Positions 7,717-10,484 of a stretch of 10,484 nt of DNA are shown in pieces (the first letter of the stretch is position 1; every line of letters begins with the position of its first letter). A model generated the notes under the pieces. The model ran no database searches, had not been told where the DNA came from, and saw only the letters and a program-made list of their open reading frames with translations. The stretch comes from Acanthamoeba lenticulata (taxonomy: Eukaryota > Discosea > Longamoebia > Acanthamoebidae), in NCBI GenBank assembly GCA_002179805.1, contig NAVB01000223.1, positions 1-10,484 of the forward strand, written 5' to 3'. The translations under genes and the position numbers were made by a program.

Positions 7717-9380
7717 ATGGCCGACAACAACAACAACACACAAAACAGCCTCACGCTGTCCATAGAGCTGGACGACGTCTTTGAGGACTTTTTTGCCCAA
7801 CCACCCCAGGACAGCCCGTCCAAGCTCCTCACGGGCAGCTTCGCCAACCGACAAGACCTCAACCTCTTCACCTACGCCTGGCTCCCCAAGTCTGGCAAGC
7901 CCACGTACGTCCTCCAGCCCATGCGTGTCCTTCTTCGTCTTCTTCATCTATGGGGCCGAGGAGTTTCGCGCGAGCTTGTTACAACAATGCGTGCATTACA
8001 TGTCATCATTTCGTATATTAACGGGGCCTTCTGGGTATCTCCGTGCGCCCACAACAGAGCTTCAGTATTCCTCTTCCATGGGTTCGGCGAACACGCGGGC
8101 CGCTACAAGCGCCTCGCCCACGCGCTCAACCAGCAGGGCTTTGCCTTCTTTGCGCTCGACATGCAGGGTACGCATGCGTCTCTCTCTCTCTCTCTCTTCC
8201 CTTTGGCGTCACGGTCCTTTGGCGCTCACGTGCCCGCCGCGGACGTGACAGGCCACGGCAAGTCGGCCGGCAAGCGCGGCTACGTGGGCAAGTACGAGGA
8301 CTTGGTCCGAGACGCCTGCGACTTCATCAGCAAAGTGCCGCCGGTCTACCTGCAGCTGCCCAAGTTCCTCGTCGGGGCGGGCATCGGCGGGACGATCATC
8401 AACATGACGGCCACGCTCACGCACGCGCGCAGGCCGGGCTTCTTCGCCGGCCTCATCTTCCTTAGCCCCGCGGTCAAGCGCGGCCAAATCGCGGCGTCGT
8501 CGTCCAACGTGAGGCGGGCCAGCCTCTTGGGCCGTAAAGTGCGCGTGTCCGACCCCCTACTGCTCTCCCACGACCCCGAAGTCGGTGCGTGTCGACGTCC
8601 CTCCTCTTCTTCGCCATCATCATCACCATCATCGTCTTCATCATCGTCTTCTTCTTCTGACGCCGTCGCTGTGTAGTGGCCAATTACCGGATGGACACGC
8701 TGGTGTTCCACGGCAAGGTGAAGAGCTCGACGGCGTCGCAGCTGCTCAAGGCCATGGCCTGGCTGGACTCGCCGCGCTCGGTGGACAAGATGACGTTCCC
8801 CTTCCTCGTGTGCCAGGGCTCGGCCGACCAGATCGTGTCGCCTCTCGGCGCCAAACACCTGCACGACGCGGCGCCGTCCAAGGACAAGCAGCTGAACCTC
8901 TACAAGGGCTTCTATCATGACCTCGTGCACGAGAAGGGCGGGGAGCGGGTCGTGGACGACATCGTCTCGTGGATCGCGAAACGGGCCGCAACGGCCGAGT
9001 TCACGCCCATCCCCTCCGAGGCCCAGACGCCGCGCTTCTTCCCCGAGCCGGTCGAAAAGAAGGGCTCCCTCGTACGTTGGTCCCTGGCTTTGGCCTCGTC
9101 TCGGCGTTCGGCTTCAGCTTAAGCGTCATCATCTGACCACACGTTGGGTGCGAAACAGATCGGCGAGCGCAAGGCCTCGTGCCCGCCAGAGTCGCTGGAG
9201 AACGAGTTCGGCATGGTGGCGCCTCCGTCGCCGGCGTTCAGCCTCGACCGGTCGCTGTCGCTCACGATGCCGGCCATCGCCTGCATCGGCGAAGACGGCG
9301 AGGGCGAAGCCGTCGCGAGCGATCTCCTGCCCGAGGACCAAAACGCCGCCTTCTATCTGGCTCCGCCTGTGCGGGCGTGA
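7717..9380 (+). CDS. Monoglyceride-lipase-like alpha/beta hydrolase lacking the nucleophile serine
   Basis: Gene model: join(7717..7904, 8058..8167, 8252..8584, 8677..9071, 9159..9380), 415 residues. The ATG at 7717 (context agagATGgcc) begins an Asn-rich N terminus. The fold follows the serine aminopeptidase S33/monoglyceride lipase family: oxyanion motif FLFHGFGEHAGRY (HG at 70-71), DMQGHGKSAGKRGYV (about 97-111), acid residue in QGSADQIVSP (Asp261) and base in GFYHDLVHE (His291). The nucleophile elbow, usually G-H-S-M-G, reads G-A-G-I-G (141-145), with GGC at 8380-8382 in place of the Ser codon. Lipase or esterase activity through the usual triad is therefore not expected, while the rest of the domain is well kept. 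A tail of about 100 residues (318-415), rich in Pro, Ser and acidic residues, extends beyond the usual length of about 300. No signal peptide or membrane segment is seen. Introns 1 and 2 are multiples of three and stop-free in frame, so retained-intron forms would stay open. Confidence 0.93.
8179..8196 (+). repeat. TC dinucleotide microsatellite in hydrolase intron 2
   Basis: Nine TC units lie 11 bases inside the intron at 8168-8251. The tract is probably length-variable between strains. Confidence 0.8.
8607..8660 (+). repeat. TCT/ATC trinucleotide-rich tract in hydrolase intron 3
   Basis: An imperfect run of TCA, TCT, TCC and TCG triplets fills most of the 92-nt intron at 8585-8676. It doubles as a pyrimidine-rich stretch ahead of the acceptor TAG. 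It translates as a Ser run in one frame, which is not coding. Confidence 0.7.
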
Positions 9381-9771
9381 GACACCAGCCAGCAAGCCAG
9401 CCAGCCAGCACCGTTTTGTTTTTGTTAGGGCCACCAACCCCAACAACTCTCTGTATTCTTGCACCTCAGCACCAGCAACCCCAATTATTAATACTAGACG
9501 ATATTTATTTTATTTTATTTATTCATTCGAATAAATTATTGCAAAAACTCAGGTCACGGCTGGCTTTCTAGCAACTGGTGTGACCTGACCTCTTTTATCC
9601 TTGATGCACACAAGCATGCAGGCCATCATTTCTGCTGGGCATAATCATTCCTGAACTACCGCGGTCGCTGAGCAAGACCTTGCCCCAAACTGGTTGGTGC
9701 TGCAACCACGCTTTTATACACAAAATGTTCCCAAATCACGACATCGCCGTCTTCCCGCGTCATCCCGCTCA
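9381..9771. other. Convergent 3' region between the hydrolase and PH-domain genes
   Basis: The two flanking genes end towards each other here. The left part becomes AT-rich (about 9480-9545) and contains the candidate polyadenylation signal of the hydrolase gene. The rest holds no reading frame with domain-like features and no RNA gene that I recognise. Confidence 0.5.
9530..9535 (+). other. Candidate polyadenylation signal of the alpha/beta hydrolase gene
   Basis: AATAAA on the plus strand, 150 nt past the stop codon, within an AT-rich stretch that contrasts with the GC-rich exons. Confidence 0.45.
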
Positions 9772-10484
9772 TCAGTATCCGGACAGACGCAGCTCCTCCT
9801 TCTCGTTGTTCACTGTTGACAAGGATCTGCATCAGCGTTTTCTTCTTCATCTTCTTTGTCTCCATTATCATCATCATGAGCACGTACGAATATCAATCTG
9901 GCGGGTGATGGCTTGCATCCACGCGATCTTCTCCGGTGCAGAGTCGGCCTTGAGTTGAAGTACACGCCCGTCTTCTTCATCAGTCACCACGAAGATGCGC
10001 TCGTGGTCCTCTTCGTTCCCTGGTTGCGAGGTCAGCCGATCGATTGAGTAAAGACTCGGAAACCACCACATAAAGCAAGCAGGCAAGGGGCCGCACCGTC
10101 GTAGGAGTCGATGGAAATGGCGTCGAGGAGGAAGACGCGCTTGAACTTGAACTCGCGCTCCTTGAGCTGCTTGGTCTCGAGGAGCATGTCATCAAAGAGG
10201 AAGAACAGGTGGCGTGAGAACGGCAAGGGCTGCTTGTCCAGCGGACCCTTGGACTTGCGCCACTTGGACGGCAGCCTGATACTGCTCCCCTTCCCTGCAC
10301 GATTTTAAAATGAGCCATTTGCATTTTTTAATTTTCAAAATGTTATTTAAAAAAATAAATCACTGAATAAATACTATAAATACTATACCGTGAGCGAGGC
10401 GAGCGCCCATGCGACCCTCGGTGATGAACTTGCGGCCGATTCGGTCAAAGAGGGACAGATCGCCGTGGCCCACGAGTCCTGGTG
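9772..10484 (-). CDS. PH domain protein, probable C-terminal part of a RhoGEF (DH-PH), 5' partial
   Basis: Gene model, 5' partial: complement(join(9772..9812, 9888..10019, 10097..10294, 10389..>10484)). The visible protein starts GHGDLSLFDRIGRKFITEG, like the junction between a DH domain and its PH domain. It continues with PFSRHLFFLFDDMLLETKQ and FKFKRVFLLDAISID, the first strands of a PH domain. After an intron come RIFVVTDEEDGRVLQLKA and the closing helix EKIAWMQAITRQID with its conserved Trp. DH-PH proteins activate Rho-family GTPases by nucleotide exchange, and the PH part binds phosphoinositides or positions the DH domain. The DH part, if present, lies beyond the right edge. The last exon is uncertain: an acceptor at 9813 gives LNNEKEELRLSGY and a stop at 9772, while an acceptor at 9827 gives HPCQQ and a stop at 9810. 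I prefer the first for its more protein-like composition. Confidence 0.83.

Noticed and set aside
7681..7719. Earlier TTG start for the hydrolase
   Set aside because: The ATG at 7717 is in frame with an A at position -3, and the upstream peptide adds nothing recognisable.
9656..9883. Lys/Met-rich minus-strand frame after the PH exon as an extra exon
   Set aside because: It covers the intron and 3' region of the PH gene; its composition comes from CAT/CTT repeats and it has no domain pattern.
1..10388. Excess of introns with lengths divisible by three
   Set aside because: About 10 of 25 introns fit, which is not clearly above the one third expected by chance.
1..10484. CRISPR array, insertion sequence or prophage
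   Set aside because: No spaced repeats, terminal inverted repeats or transposase motifs were seen, and the gene structure is eukaryotic throughout.

Overview
The window looks like nuclear DNA of a free-living amoebozoan, most likely Acanthamoeba or a close relative. Exons are GC-rich and split by many short introns (56-153 nt, about 25 in the window, all GT-AG, often with a GTACG-type donor). The first gene has the kinase-then-SH2 layout of the amoebozoan Shk family. The organism call is an inference from gene structure and family content. All exon borders below were placed by eye, by matching GT-AG sites to conserved protein motifs.

Layout: (1) 1-2555, plus strand: 3' part of a gene for a protein kinase-like domain, an Shk-type linker and an SH2 domain, 11 exons, 5' end outside the window. 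Two key catalytic positions are changed, so it may be a pseudokinase. (2) 2683-3145, minus strand: a tandem of two diverged ubiquitin repeats, frameshifted once in each repeat and lacking a Gly-Gly end in both. (3) 3316-5070, minus strand: a five-exon ADP-ribosylglycohydrolase with intact metal-binding motifs, fused at its C terminus to a proline-rich stretch and a WH2-like actin-binding motif. This is the most interesting gene of the window. (4) 5071-5348: a 278-bp divergent promoter region. (5) 5349-6941, plus strand: a five-exon TPR protein with a probable mitochondrial presequence. (6) 6942-7716: a stretch without a convincing gene, holding two copies of a 23-nt repeat that contains a Pol III B-box-like (tRNA T-loop-like) sequence. 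(7) 7717-9380, plus strand: a five-exon monoglyceride-lipase-like alpha/beta hydrolase in which the nucleophile serine is replaced by glycine while the Asp and His remain. (8) 9772 to the right edge, minus strand: 3' part of a PH-domain gene, probably the PH half of a DH-PH Rho exchange factor.

The genes do not form an operon and need not share a pathway. Several touch signalling and the cytoskeleton: the SH2 kinase-like protein, the hydrolase with the actin-binding tail, and the PH/RhoGEF-like protein. Two or three of them (kinase, alpha/beta hydrolase, ubiquitin tandem) carry substitutions that should disable the classical activity while the fold appears kept or recently kept.
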